A DNA stretch of 8,418 nucleotides from an uncultured Opitutaceae bacterium. GTDB taxonomy: Bacteria; Verrucomicrobiota; Verrucomicrobiia; Opitutales; Opitutaceae. A model generated the notes under the pieces. It was given only the letters and a program-made list of their open reading frames with translations. It did not search any database and had not been told where the DNA came from. Positions 1 through 7,029 of the stretch are shown in pieces; the first letter of the stretch is position 1; every line of letters begins with the position of its first letter. Location of the stretch: positions 1 through 8,418 of the forward strand of contig CALFNJ010000282.1 of NCBI GenBank assembly GCA_937902865.1. Reading direction: 5' to 3'. The position numbers were made by a program, and so were the translations under genes.

Positions 1-3000
1 CGAAGTGCTGCCCGGTGGCCCGGCGATCCGCAGCGGCCAGCTCGAGGCTGGCGAGCACGGCGAAGGCGGTTTCCCGCGTATTCTGCCAGCCGGCGCTGCG
101 GCGATTGAGCACGAGCCAGTTGACGGCGGGTTCGATGAGCGGGTGATGCGGATCGTTTTCCAGCAGCGCGAGCAGGGTGCGGGCGGTGGATTCGACCGCG
201 CCCTCGGTCGCTCGCCAATAGCCGGCGGTGCGGCCCCAATGGACGGTGTCACCCAGATCGTTGGAACGGGAGCGCTCGGCGCCATTCTCGAGATTGCGGA
301 CGAGGATGGCCCGCTGCTCGGCGGTTCCGAAAGCGCGGGCGGCGCTGGCGAGATTGGCGCGGCCGGAGGCGGAGAGTCGGTCACGGGCGTCAAACGCTTC
401 CTCAAAGTGGCTGCGGCTGACATCCATCGCCTCGTCGCGTTCGGAGGCGGGCAGGTGCGACACCAGTCGGGCAAGAGCGGCGACGGTCCACGCCAGCTGG
501 TCGTCGGAGGGCTCGAGGGTTCTGCGGACCTGGAGCAAGGCCCGGGTGGGAAAAAGCTGCGAGGGAACAGCGACCCCGGCGTCCGCCGCGAGGGCCAGGC
601 CCCAGCCCACATAGGCGGTCATCCATGGATCGGACTCCGTCTGGCCAGGCCACCAGCCGTAGCCGCCGGAGCGGCTGATCTGCGAAGCGGCCAGCCGGCT
701 CAGGCTCTGTTCGACGACCTCGTCCAATTTCCCGAATCCAGCGCCGGTGGGGCGGCGCCAGCCATCGGCCACGGGAGGACGACTCAGGATCCGGTGCTCG
801 ATGTCGGCCGCATTGAAACCCAGCTCACGCAGGGCGTTCTTTGCGAGGATCGCGGGCAGGAAGCGGCTCATCGTCTGTTCGACGCAGCCGTACGGGTAAT
901 CGATCAAATCCGGCAGGGCGTCGAGCAGGGTGACCGCATGGCTGGGCGAGACGAGAACGCGGACCTGTGTGCGCGCCGGATCGAGCGGACTCGGGAGCGC
1001 GAGCGTCAGGGCGAGATCCTTGCGATCGGGAGCGATGCGTCCGCTGGCGGCGGTGTCCTGGATCATCCCATTCTCGAGCACGGGCACGACGAGCTGCATC
1101 GCATCGGCGTCGGTGCCGGCAGCGGCCTGCAACTCGAGCGTCGCGTCTCCGGCCTGCTTGGCGTGAACCGACCACGACGCGGAGGTTTCCGCGAGGGGAG
1201 CGAGCGCGAGATTTTCCCGGGGGGCGGAGCCCGCGGCGAGCGTCTCCACCGCGCCACTGGCGGTGAGTTGCGCCGACGCGGACAAGGATTGTTCCCGGCG
1301 ATTGACCAGCGTGGCGGAAAAGCTGGCGGTATCGCCCGCGACGAGGAAACGCGGCGTCTGCAGACGAGCCTGGAATGGGAGCGTGGTACGGGTGAAGGCG
1401 AGGGCCTCGCCGAAACGATTGCCGTCGCGGCCGACCGCATAGGCGGTGAAGCGCCAGCCGGTGAGATTGTCGGGATAGGTGAAGGCGATGCGCGCCTGAC
1501 CGGATTCGTCGGTGACGACATCCGGTTCCCAGAAAGCGGTGGAGGAAAAGTGCTGGCGAACCACCAGGGCGGGCTGGGCAGGAAGTGCGTCTTGCGGCAT
1601 GGCTGCGAGACCGCGGCTTTGCGGAATCGACAGGGTAAGCCTGGTGCCGGCGAGGGTGTTCATCGCGGCATATCCCACGCCTCCTTCGCCGGCGGACACC
1701 TCGAAGGGAATCAATTCGACCATTTCGTCGTCGAAGTCCGCCAGCGGCGTGCTCGGGTTGAGGCGCATGCCGGGACGGATGTCAGGCAGGGGCTCCAAGG
1801 GCCTTTCGTTGAAGCCGGCGAGGGCGCTTCCGGTGATCGCCACGGGGATGGCTTCGTAGAAATTCCAGAACACCGGATTGAATGAGCGATATGCTTCCGG
1901 CACCAAACGATTGACGGCCTCGTCGCTGGCGAAGGCGGTGATTTCCGCCGGGACCGGTTGACCGGCCTGATCGGTGACGCTGATTGTCGCCGCGGCGGAC
2001 GCTCCCGGTTTTGCTTCCTCGCCGGTCGTCTGCAAGGTGACGTTCAAGCGAACCGATGGGTCGGTGATCTTGAAAGCGGCGTTGCTGATCTTGCCTCCGA
2101 AAGGCTGGACCACGACACGACCTCCGCCCGCCAGGCGAGGCGGGCGGTCGACGGAAAGCCATCCCACCCGGCCGGCCAAGTCGAACCGGCGGACGACGGT
2201 GTCGTTTTCCCCGGAAACCGCGATCACGCCCGAGGACCGGCCCTCGGGGAGGATCACGAGCGCGGGGACGGATCCGCTCGAGTCGACGGAGGACGGCACC
2301 AGGACGTTCGAGTAAGAGGGCGAGACCGCGAGATCGGTCGTGGCCTCATCGGCGGCGATCACACTGAGCTCATTTCCGGAGGGAGAAAGTGCCTTTCCGC
2401 CGTGTTGGAAGTGGAGCTGGAAAAATCCGGCGTGAGGAATCCTGAAGGGAACCTGCACGTTTCCTTTGGCATCCGACTGGCAGTGGACGGAGGACACGAG
2501 GGTCTCCACGTAGTCGGCGTAGAGTTGCCGCCATGGCGCGGGGAGGGGACGATCGGGCGGGCTCTTCAGCTCGGCGCGGACCCAAGCCAGTTCGGAGCCG
2601 GACACCAGGCGTCCGTCCGGACTGAGCCAGGTTTCCAGCCACTTTTTCTCGACCAGCTGCGCCTCGGTTTCGACTTGCTGCGGCTTCTGCTCGCCGTCGA
2701 AGAGGGAGCAAGCGAAGTCCACCGTTTCGCCAGGTCGCGCCGGGTGCGGCTCGGTCCAGCCATCGGTGAGGACGGTCAGGCCAGTGGGGGTGATCCGCAC
2801 GCTGGTTCGGGTCTGCACGGTCTGCATCCCGGGCGGCTCTACGGTCGCCGAGACGGATAAGCTCGCGTCCGGCGGAATCAAATCGGGGATCCGGATCCGG
2901 AATTCCGCTCGTCCATTGCGATCGGTCGTCGCTCTTTGCGATCCTTGGTCCAGGGCCCTCTGCCAGGTTTCAAAGCTGTTTCTCAAAATAATGTCGCGGG

Positions 3001-5083
3001 AGAGATCGGCGTAGGAGTGGACCTTGAAATCGCAGAGGACGGGGATCCCACCGGCCGAACCGCCGGAGAGATAATCGGCCTGCACCTGAAAGACTAACTC
3101 CTGGCCGGGTCGCATGGCATCGGCTCCGCCGGTCGCCGCAATGTCGGCCTTGAGCGCGGGCGGAATGAAATTATCCACGCGAAAGGTGGCAGGGAGCTGG
3201 ACCTCATTCTTGCCTTCCAGCTGCAGGACGACGACGGCGTGGTCCGGTCGGGTCGCGGCGGGGATCGTCCATTCGCCCCGGGCCGTGCCCCACGCATTGA
3301 ACGTGATCGCCTGGTCGGTGACCAAGGGCACGCTGCTCGAGGCCATGCGAACGGAGACCGTGAGCTTTTGCTTTGGCGGGATGAAACGGCCGCTGTCCCG
3401 CTCGCGGGCGACGATTTTCCAATGCACGGTTTCCCCTGGCCGGTAGAGCGGACGATCGAGGATCAGGTCGGCGGTGACTTGGGGCGAAAAATTTTCCGGG
3501 ACCCCGAAATCATATTCGATCGGATGGCCGTCGACTGTGGCGGAGAGGACGCTGTGGATGAATTCCTGCCCCGTGCCAATGGTGGGAAGCTGCACGGCTC
3601 CGCTTTGGTCTGTCGTGGCCGCGAAGGGCAGCGCCGGCGCGCCGGCCGGCCGAACGATTCCGCGAACCGCCCGATTCGCCAGCGGGGCGTAGGAGTCGGC
3701 CTCATGGAAAAAGGCGGTGCCGGGGACGGCGGGAGACGTGGCGATCGCGATCCGGGCGTCGGAGATGATGAAGTGATGGAGAAAAGCCTTCTGCCCGGCG
3801 GGGCCGTCGCCGATCAGCGCGACCGTGTAAAACCCCGGCGCACGGACCGGCAAGTCGCGGACCTCGCTCTGCCAGCTTCTCGTCTCCGCCCCGGCGAGAG
3901 GGATGGTGAACCGGTCCACGCGCTCGGCGACAGCCCGCAGCGCTTCCAGCCGGTTCGAGCGAGCAGGGAAGTCCGGCGAAACTCCCTCGCGCACCAGCTC
4001 GGCCACGTCGTCGGGACGTTTGGTCCAGCTTTCCAGGGTATGGCGATAGATCTCGACGGTCAGCTCGCGGTAGCCGGCGGCGGAATAGCGGAAGCGGGGA
4101 ATGGCGGTGGTCGTGAAGCTGCGTTCCATGGCGATTCCCAGCTGCGGCTGGCGCCATAGCTTCTCGAACTCGTCGAGCCGGGAGGGAAACTGGGTCGGAA
4201 GCAGTGTGGGATTGGCGCCGCGAAGTTTGGCGCGCAGGGCCGCGAGCTCGTCGAGGCGGGCGGCGGCGGACACGACCGTGTCCTTCGGCGAATCGGGACT
4301 CCAGCCGGTGTTGATGCGAAAAAGGTATTCTCCGGCGAGAGCCTCCGGCTGGAAGGTGGTGCCGGCGGACGCGGCCAGCGCCTGCGCCCAGAGCTCGGCG
4401 CGAGCGGGCAAGGGAAGGAACCGGTTGCGATTTCCGAGCTCAGCGGAGCGCACGAAGATCCAGGCGCGCTTGTCGCCCGCGGGTGCGGTTTGCCGGGCGA
4501 TCAGGAGGAATTTGTCGAGCCGAGCCCGCGTGTTGTCGTCGTAAACTTGATCGCGGTTTCTCAGCAGTGTCTGGAGGTAGTCGATCAACGCGTCGGCGGC
4601 GGCCGCGCCGGGAGGCTGATCGGCCAGATAATCGAGCGCGTCGAACCGGTCGGACCAGGCGCTGGCAGATCCGAAAGCGCGTGCGTGGAGGGCGGCCCGG
4701 CTTTCCTTCACCGCCAGCCAGAAGGCGTCGTGCGCCGCCACGCCGTCATAAGGTGCGAGCAGAGCGTCCAGGGCTGCGCTTTGACGGTCGATCCAGTCAG
4801 GAGGATGGTAGCCCATCTCTTCCGAGTCGGCGGAACGCCAGCTGGCGTCGGCGAACCCCAGTTCGGACCACCGGCGCGCTTCCGCATCGGGTGCGGCGGC
4901 ACGGGCGCTGGCGAAGCTTTCCTTCGCCAATGCCCAGGAGCCCTCGGCGGCGTACTGTCGCGCTTGGGTCAGGACGGTGTTGTAATCGACCTTGCCACCT
5001 CGTGCCGGCTGAACGGCCGCGAAGCCGGTCAATCCCAGACACCACAAGCAGGTCGTTGAACGTAGGATCCGCCAGAGCGACAT
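1..5083 (-). CDS. Bacterial alpha-2-macroglobulin family protein (C-terminus outside window)
   Basis: This is an exported protease-trapping protein of the bacterial A2M family: cleavage of a bait region is thought to release a reactive thioester that links covalently to the attacking protease. The frame is open from ATG at 5083 to the left edge (1694 codons, no stop). Residues 1-29 look like a Sec signal peptide (MSLWRILR, then a hydrophobic core, then AAVQPA) without a lipobox. Residues about 30-330 are mostly helical with a TPR-like segment. Macroglobulin domains follow (IYRHTLESW near 345; MG2 hallmark DRPLYRPGE at 543-551). The likely bait region is about 1075-1180, and the A2M core domain is marked by FWEP (1184-1187) and TGWRF near 1210. 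The thioester motif YGCVEQ is intact, with Cys1400 and Gln1403, followed by the helical thioester domain (GGYGWWPG). No clear Shine-Dalgarno precedes the ATG. The gene is co-directional with araBA. Related genes often sit beside pbpC, which is not visible here. Family assignment is firm; target and partners are unknown. Confidence 0.93.
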   Translation of the reverse strand, partial: MSLWRILRSTTCLWCLGLTGFAAVQPARGGKVDYNTVLTQARQYAAEGSWALAKESFASARAAAPDAEARRWSELGFADASWRSADSEEMGYHPPDWIDRQSAALDALLAPYDGVAAHDAFWLAVKESRAALHARAFGSASAWSDRFDALDYLADQPPGAAAADALIDYLQTLLRNRDQVYDDNTRARLDKFLLIARQTAPAGDKRAWIFVRSAELGNRNRFLPLPARAELWAQALAASAGTTFQPEALAGEYLFRINTGWSPDSPKDTVVSAAARLDELAALRAKLRGANPTLLPTQFPSRLDEFEKLWRQPQLGIAMERSFTTTAIPRFRYSAAGYRELTVEIYRHTLESWTKRPDDVAELVREGVSPDFPARSNRLEALRAVAERVDRFTIPLAGAETRSWQSEVRDLPVRAPGFYTVALIGDGPAGQKAFLHHFIISDARIAIATSPAVPGTAFFHEADSYAPLANRAVRGIVRPAGAPALPFAATTDQSGAVQLPTIGTGQEFIHSVLSATVDGHPIEYDFGVPENFSPQVTADLILDRPLYRPGETVHWKIVARERDSGRFIPPKQKLTVSVRMASSSVPLVTDQAITFNAWGTARGEWTIPAATRPDHAVVVLQLEGKNEVQLPATFRVDNFIPPALKADIAATGGADAMRPGQELVFQVQADYLSGGSAGGIPVLCDFKVHSYADLSRDIILRNSFETWQRALDQGSQRATTDRNGRAEFRIRIPDLIPPDASLSVSATVEPPGMQTVQTRTSVRITPTGLTVLTDGWTEPHPARPGETVDFACSLFDGEQKPQQVETEAQLVEKKWLETWLSPDGRLVSGSELAWVRAELKSPPDRPLPAPWRQLYADYVETLVSSVHCQSDAKGNVQVPFRIPHAGFFQLHFQHGGKALSPSGNELSVIAADEATTDLAVSPSYSNVLVPSSVDSSGSVPALVILPEGRSSGVIAVSGENDTVVRRFDLAGRVGWLSVDRPPRLAGGGRVVVQPFGGKISNAAFKITDPSVRLNVTLQTTGEEAKPGASAAATISVTDQAGQPVPAEITAFASDEAVNRLVPEAYRSFNPVFWNFYEAIPVAITGSALAGFNERPLEPLPDIRPGMRLNPSTPLADFDDEMVELIPFEVSAGEGGVGYAAMNTLAGTRLTLSIPQSRGLAAMPQDALPAQPALVVRQHFSSTAFWEPDVVTDESGQARIAFTYPDNLTGWRFTAYAVGRDGNRFGEALAFTRTTLPFQARLQTPRFLVAGDTASFSATLVNRREQSLSASAQLTASGAVETLAAGSAPRENLALAPLAETSASWSVHAKQAGDATLELQAAAGTDADAMQLVVPVLENGMIQDTAASGRIAPDRKDLALTLALPSPLDPARTQVRVLVSPSHAVTLLDALPDLIDYPYGCVEQTMSRFLPAILAKNALRELGFNAADIEHRILSRPPVADGWRRPTGAGFGKLDEVVEQSLSRLAASQISRSGGYGWWPGQTESDPWMTAYVGWGLALAADAGVAVPSQLFPTRALLQVRRTLEPSDDQLAWTVAALARLVSHLPASERDEAMDVSRSHFEEAFDARDRLSASGRANLASAARAFGTAEQRAILVRNLENGAERSRSNDLGDTVHWGRTAGYWRATEGAVESTARTLLALLENDPHHPLIEPAVNWLVLNRRSAGWQNTRETAFAVLASLELAAADRRATGQHF
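875..892 (-). other. Thioester motif Y-G-C-V-E-Q of the A2M protein
   Basis: The minus-strand codons here read Tyr-Gly-Cys-Val-Glu-Gln. In A2M and complement proteins the Cys and the Gln three residues later form the internal thioester (C-x-E-Q). Both are present (Cys1400 at 884-886, Gln1403 at 875-877), so the protein should be able to trap targets covalently, unlike family members that have lost the Cys. Confidence 0.9.
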
Positions 5084-5089
5084 AAGCAG

Positions 5090-5127
5090 AAAGGTTGCGG
5101 ACGATCGGGGTAGAGGCCCGCACCTTT
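5090..5127 (-). promoter_or_regulatory. Hairpin in the A2M 5' leader, 6 nt before the start codon
   Basis: The plus-strand arms AAAGGTTGCGG (5090-5100) and CCCGCACCTTT (5117-5127) are complementary apart from one bulged base and a terminal mismatch, enclosing a loop of about 16 nt. In the minus-strand transcript the 3' arm ends with CCUUU, followed by CUGCUU and then the AUG. It could occlude ribosome access, act as a weak terminator for araBA, or be chance in GC-rich DNA. No function is established. Confidence 0.35.
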
Positions 5128-5172
5128 CGGCTGGGGCGCGCTCACTCTGGCTTCCGACTAAGCCGCGGCAAT

Positions 5173-5302
5173 GCCGGAAAGCCGGAGGACGGAGGACGGA
5201 TGCCGGAGGACGGAGATCTGACGGCGGACGGCGGACGGTCATCCGACGTTGGGTGTCAGTCTGTTTCCGGCCTTCCGATCATCTGGCCTCCGACCTTCCG
5301 CC
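5173..5302. repeat. Intergenic repeat rich in GGAGGACGGA words, bounded by an imperfect inverted repeat
   Basis: GGAGGACGGA occurs three times (5184-5193, 5191-5200, 5205-5214) and is followed by GGCGGACGGCGGACGG (5223-5238). The left end, GCCGGAAAGCCGGAGG (5173-5188), matches the reverse complement of the right end (5287-5302) at 13 of 16 positions, so the whole unit is a loose palindrome whose right end directly abuts the araA stop codon at 5303-5305. Its composition differs from the genes on both sides. I recall similar purine-rich words as dispersed intergenic repeats in Verrucomicrobia-like genomes, but this is unverified. It would sit at the 3' end of an araBA transcript and could fold there. 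Confidence 0.6.
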
Positions 5303-6814
5303 TTACGCCTTCAGCCCTTGCGCGAGGTGGTAGTAGAGATCATTCCATTGCAGTTCCTTTTTGAACTCGGAGAGCTTGGTGTCGCCTTTGATCGTCACGA
5401 GCTCGATGCCGGCGATCGTCGCGAAGTCTTCGAGCTGCTCGCCGGTGACGGCGTAGCTGTAGCCCGTGTGGTGGGCTCCGCCGGCGAGGATCCAAGCGGC
5501 GCAGGCGGTCTTGAAATCGGGGCGGCATTCCCAGACGGCGCGGGCGACCGGGAGCTTGGGCAGCTTCGGCGTCTTCACGGCGTCGACCTTGTTCACGATC
5601 AGGCGGAAACGGTTGCCGAGATCGATGAGCGAGGCGTTCAGCGCGGGGCCGGCGGGCGCGTCGAACACGAGGCGCACCGGGTCTTCCTTGCCGCCGATGC
5701 CGAGCGGATGGATTTCGAGTGAGGGCTTGTGCGCGGCGATCGAGGGACAGATCTCGAGCATGTGCGCGCCGAGGACCTGGTGGCCCTTCGGATGGAGATG
5801 ATACGTGTAGTCCTCCATGAACGAGGTGCCGCCTTCGAGGCCGTCCGCCATCACCTTCATCGCGCGCAGCAGCGCGCAGGTCTTCCAATCGCCTTCGGCG
5901 CCGAAGCCGTAGCCGTCGGCCATGAGCCGCTGGACCGCGAGGCCCGGCAGCTGCCGCAGGCCGTGCAGGTCCTCGAACGTGGTGGTGAAGCCCTTGAAAC
6001 CGCCGTCCTTCAGGAACGACCGCATGCCCAGTTCGAGCCGCGCGCCGTAGCGCAGTTCGTTGTGACGCTCGTGGCCGGCGCGCAGCGCGGCGGCCACGGC
6101 ATAGGTCTCTTCGTATTCGGCGCAGAGCTTGGTGATGCGCGCGTCGGTCACGGCGTCGACGTGTTTCACCAGATCGCCGACACCGTAGCCGTTGACGGAG
6201 AATCCGAACTTCATCTCGGCGGAAACCTTGTCGCCCTCGGTCACGGCCACCTGGCGCATGTTGTCGCCGAAGCGCGCGAACTTCGCGCCCTGCCAGTCGT
6301 GCCAGGCGCGGGCGGCGCGCATCCAGGCGCCGAGCTGGTCCTGGACCTCGTGATCCTCCCAATGGCCGACGACGACTTTCCGGTTGAGACGCATCCGTGT
6401 GTGGATGAACCCGGCCTCGCGGTCGCCGTGGGCGGCCTGGTTGAGGTTCATGAAATCCATGTCGATCTCATCCCACGGCAGGTCGCGGTTGAACTGCGTG
6501 TGCAGGTGCACGAACGGCTTCTTCAGCGCGGTGAGTCCGCCGATCCACATCTTCGACGGCGAGAACGTGTGCATCCACAGGATCAGGCCGGCGCAGTTCG
6601 GGGCGTGGTTCGCCTCGAGGCAGAGCGCGCGGATCTCGTCGGGCGTGGTGAGCAGCGCCTTGAAGACGACCTTGAGCGGGATGCGCTTCGATTCCCCGAG
6701 CGCGGCGGCGATCTTCTTGGAATTGGCCGCGACCTGCTTGAGGGCGGCCTCGCCGTAGAGGTGCTGGCTGCCGGTGACGAACCAGATTTCGGACGAGGAG
6801 AGATTTTGGATCAT
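5303..6814 (-). CDS. araA: L-arabinose isomerase
   Basis: This cytoplasmic metal-dependent enzyme interconverts L-arabinose and L-ribulose, the first step of the arabinose-to-pentose-phosphate route. The protein is 503 aa, close to the roughly 500 aa of E. coli AraA, and appears full length and intact. The N-terminus has the family hallmark WFVTGSQHLYGE (residues 11-22). The metal and catalytic residues known from E. coli have clear counterparts: Glu307 in GAEGDWKT, Glu334 in GGTSFMEDYTYH, His351 in LGAHMLEICPSIA, and His449 in AGGAHHTGYS. The start is ATG at 6812-6814, placed just before the conserved WFVTGSQH stretch as in other AraA proteins. There is no Shine-Dalgarno at normal spacing: the nearest GGAG is 17 nt upstream, and the leader next to the ATG is a pyrimidine-rich run ending in seven T. 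The gene lies 214 bp downstream of araB with a palindromic repeat between them. TAA stop at 5303-5305. Confidence 0.98.
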   Translation of the reverse strand: MIQNLSSSEIWFVTGSQHLYGEAALKQVAANSKKIAAALGESKRIPLKVVFKALLTTPDEIRALCLEANHAPNCAGLILWMHTFSPSKMWIGGLTALKKPFVHLHTQFNRDLPWDEIDMDFMNLNQAAHGDREAGFIHTRMRLNRKVVVGHWEDHEVQDQLGAWMRAARAWHDWQGAKFARFGDNMRQVAVTEGDKVSAEMKFGFSVNGYGVGDLVKHVDAVTDARITKLCAEYEETYAVAAALRAGHERHNELRYGARLELGMRSFLKDGGFKGFTTTFEDLHGLRQLPGLAVQRLMADGYGFGAEGDWKTCALLRAMKVMADGLEGGTSFMEDYTYHLHPKGHQVLGAHMLEICPSIAAHKPSLEIHPLGIGGKEDPVRLVFDAPAGPALNASLIDLGNRFRLIVNKVDAVKTPKLPKLPVARAVWECRPDFKTACAAWILAGGAHHTGYSYAVTGEQLEDFATIAGIELVTIKGDTKLSEFKKELQWNDLYYHLAQGLKA

Positions 6815-6837
6815 ATTAAAAAAAGAGAGGACTCCGG
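6815..6837 (-). terminator. U-rich tract after the palindrome, just before the araA start (possible attenuator)
   Basis: On the minus strand the base of the 184-bp palindrome (CCGG, 6834-6837) is followed by AGTCCTCTC, then seven T (6818-6824), then AAT and the araA ATG. A strong hairpin followed by a U run resembles an intrinsic terminator or attenuator, but the U run starts about nine nt after the stem base, farther than in classic terminators. It may instead be an AT-rich ribosome-accessible leader. Treat as a hypothesis only. Confidence 0.25.
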
Positions 6838-7017
6838 AATTTCACCACAGAGGCACAGAGATACGGAGCAAGGCAGGGATTGGCCGCAAAGAAGCGCAGA
6901 AGGACGCAAAAGCTCTGAATCATACGGTCTGTATTTTGCGTTGTTTGCGCCTCTTTGCGGCTATCTGCCGAGTTTGGATTTCTCTGTGTCTCCGTGCCTC
7001 TGTGGTGAAAATTCCGG
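6834..7017. repeat. 184-bp imperfect palindrome with two nested inverted-repeat modules
   Basis: Outer module: CCGGAATTT begins at 6834 and ATTCCGG ends at 7017; CACCACAGAGGCAC (6843-6856) is perfectly inverted at 6994-7007, with partial pairing continuing inward (CAGAGATACGGAG against CTCTGTGTCTCCG). Inner module: GCCGCAAAGA (6883-6892) is perfectly inverted at 6952-6961, and ACGCAAAA (6904-6911) at 6934-6941, around a 22-nt loop (6912-6933). The element fills most of the araB-araA gap, is visibly poorer in GC than the flanking genes, and has no coding features. It looks like a dispersed palindromic element (REP/BIME- or MITE-like). I recall CACAGAGGCACAGAG- and CGCAAAGA-type repeats as common in intergenic DNA of many environmental bacteria, without being able to check. 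In the araBA transcript it would form a long stem. Confidence 0.9.
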
Positions 7018-7029
7018 GAATTGGGAATT
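7016..7029. repeat. Tandem GGGAATT duplication beside the palindrome
   Basis: GGGAATT occurs twice in tandem (7016-7022 and 7023-7029), at the right edge of the palindrome and touching the araB stop codon (TCA on the plus strand at 7029-7031). GGAATT also occurs at the left edge of the palindrome (6836-6841). These could be traces of insertion at a GGAATT-like site or simple chance. Confidence 0.4.

Larger units (their letters stand above)
5084..5302. other. Intergenic region between araA and the A2M gene
   Basis: These 219 bp separate the araA stop codon from the A2M start codon, both on the minus strand. No credible coding frame is present: the short open frames that cross it have no recognisable protein features. 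It contains a repeat-rich segment (5173-5302) and a small hairpin (5090-5127), described separately. I could not identify a convincing -35/-10 promoter for the A2M gene, so whether it has its own promoter or is read through from araA is unresolved. Confidence 0.7.

Noticed and set aside
5..1885. Long plus-strand open frame (626 codons) across the 3' part of the A2M gene
   Set aside because: It is antisense to a minus-strand frame with clear A2M motifs including the thioester. Its translation is low-complexity Gly/Arg/Glu-rich with no recognisable domain, as expected for the opposite strand of high-GC coding DNA.
1958..4159. Plus-strand open frames at 1958-2860 and 3239-4159
   Set aside because: They are antisense to the macroglobulin domains of the A2M gene, Arg/Gly-rich, without domains or credible initiation signals.
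5000..5083. Lipoprotein signal at Cys12 or Cys15 of the A2M protein
   Set aside because: The residues before the cysteines (STT and CLW) do not fit a lipobox and both lie too early, within the hydrophobic core; an ordinary Sec signal peptide fits better.
4797..5123. Minus-strand open frame starting upstream of the A2M ATG
   Set aside because: It is in a different frame from the A2M gene and encodes Arg-rich sequence without features; the ATG at 5083 gives a good signal peptide followed by the A2M protein.
5181..5240. CRISPR-like array from the repeated GGAGGACGGA words
   Set aside because: The copies overlap or are a few bases apart, with no uniform repeat and spacer lengths and no cas genes nearby.
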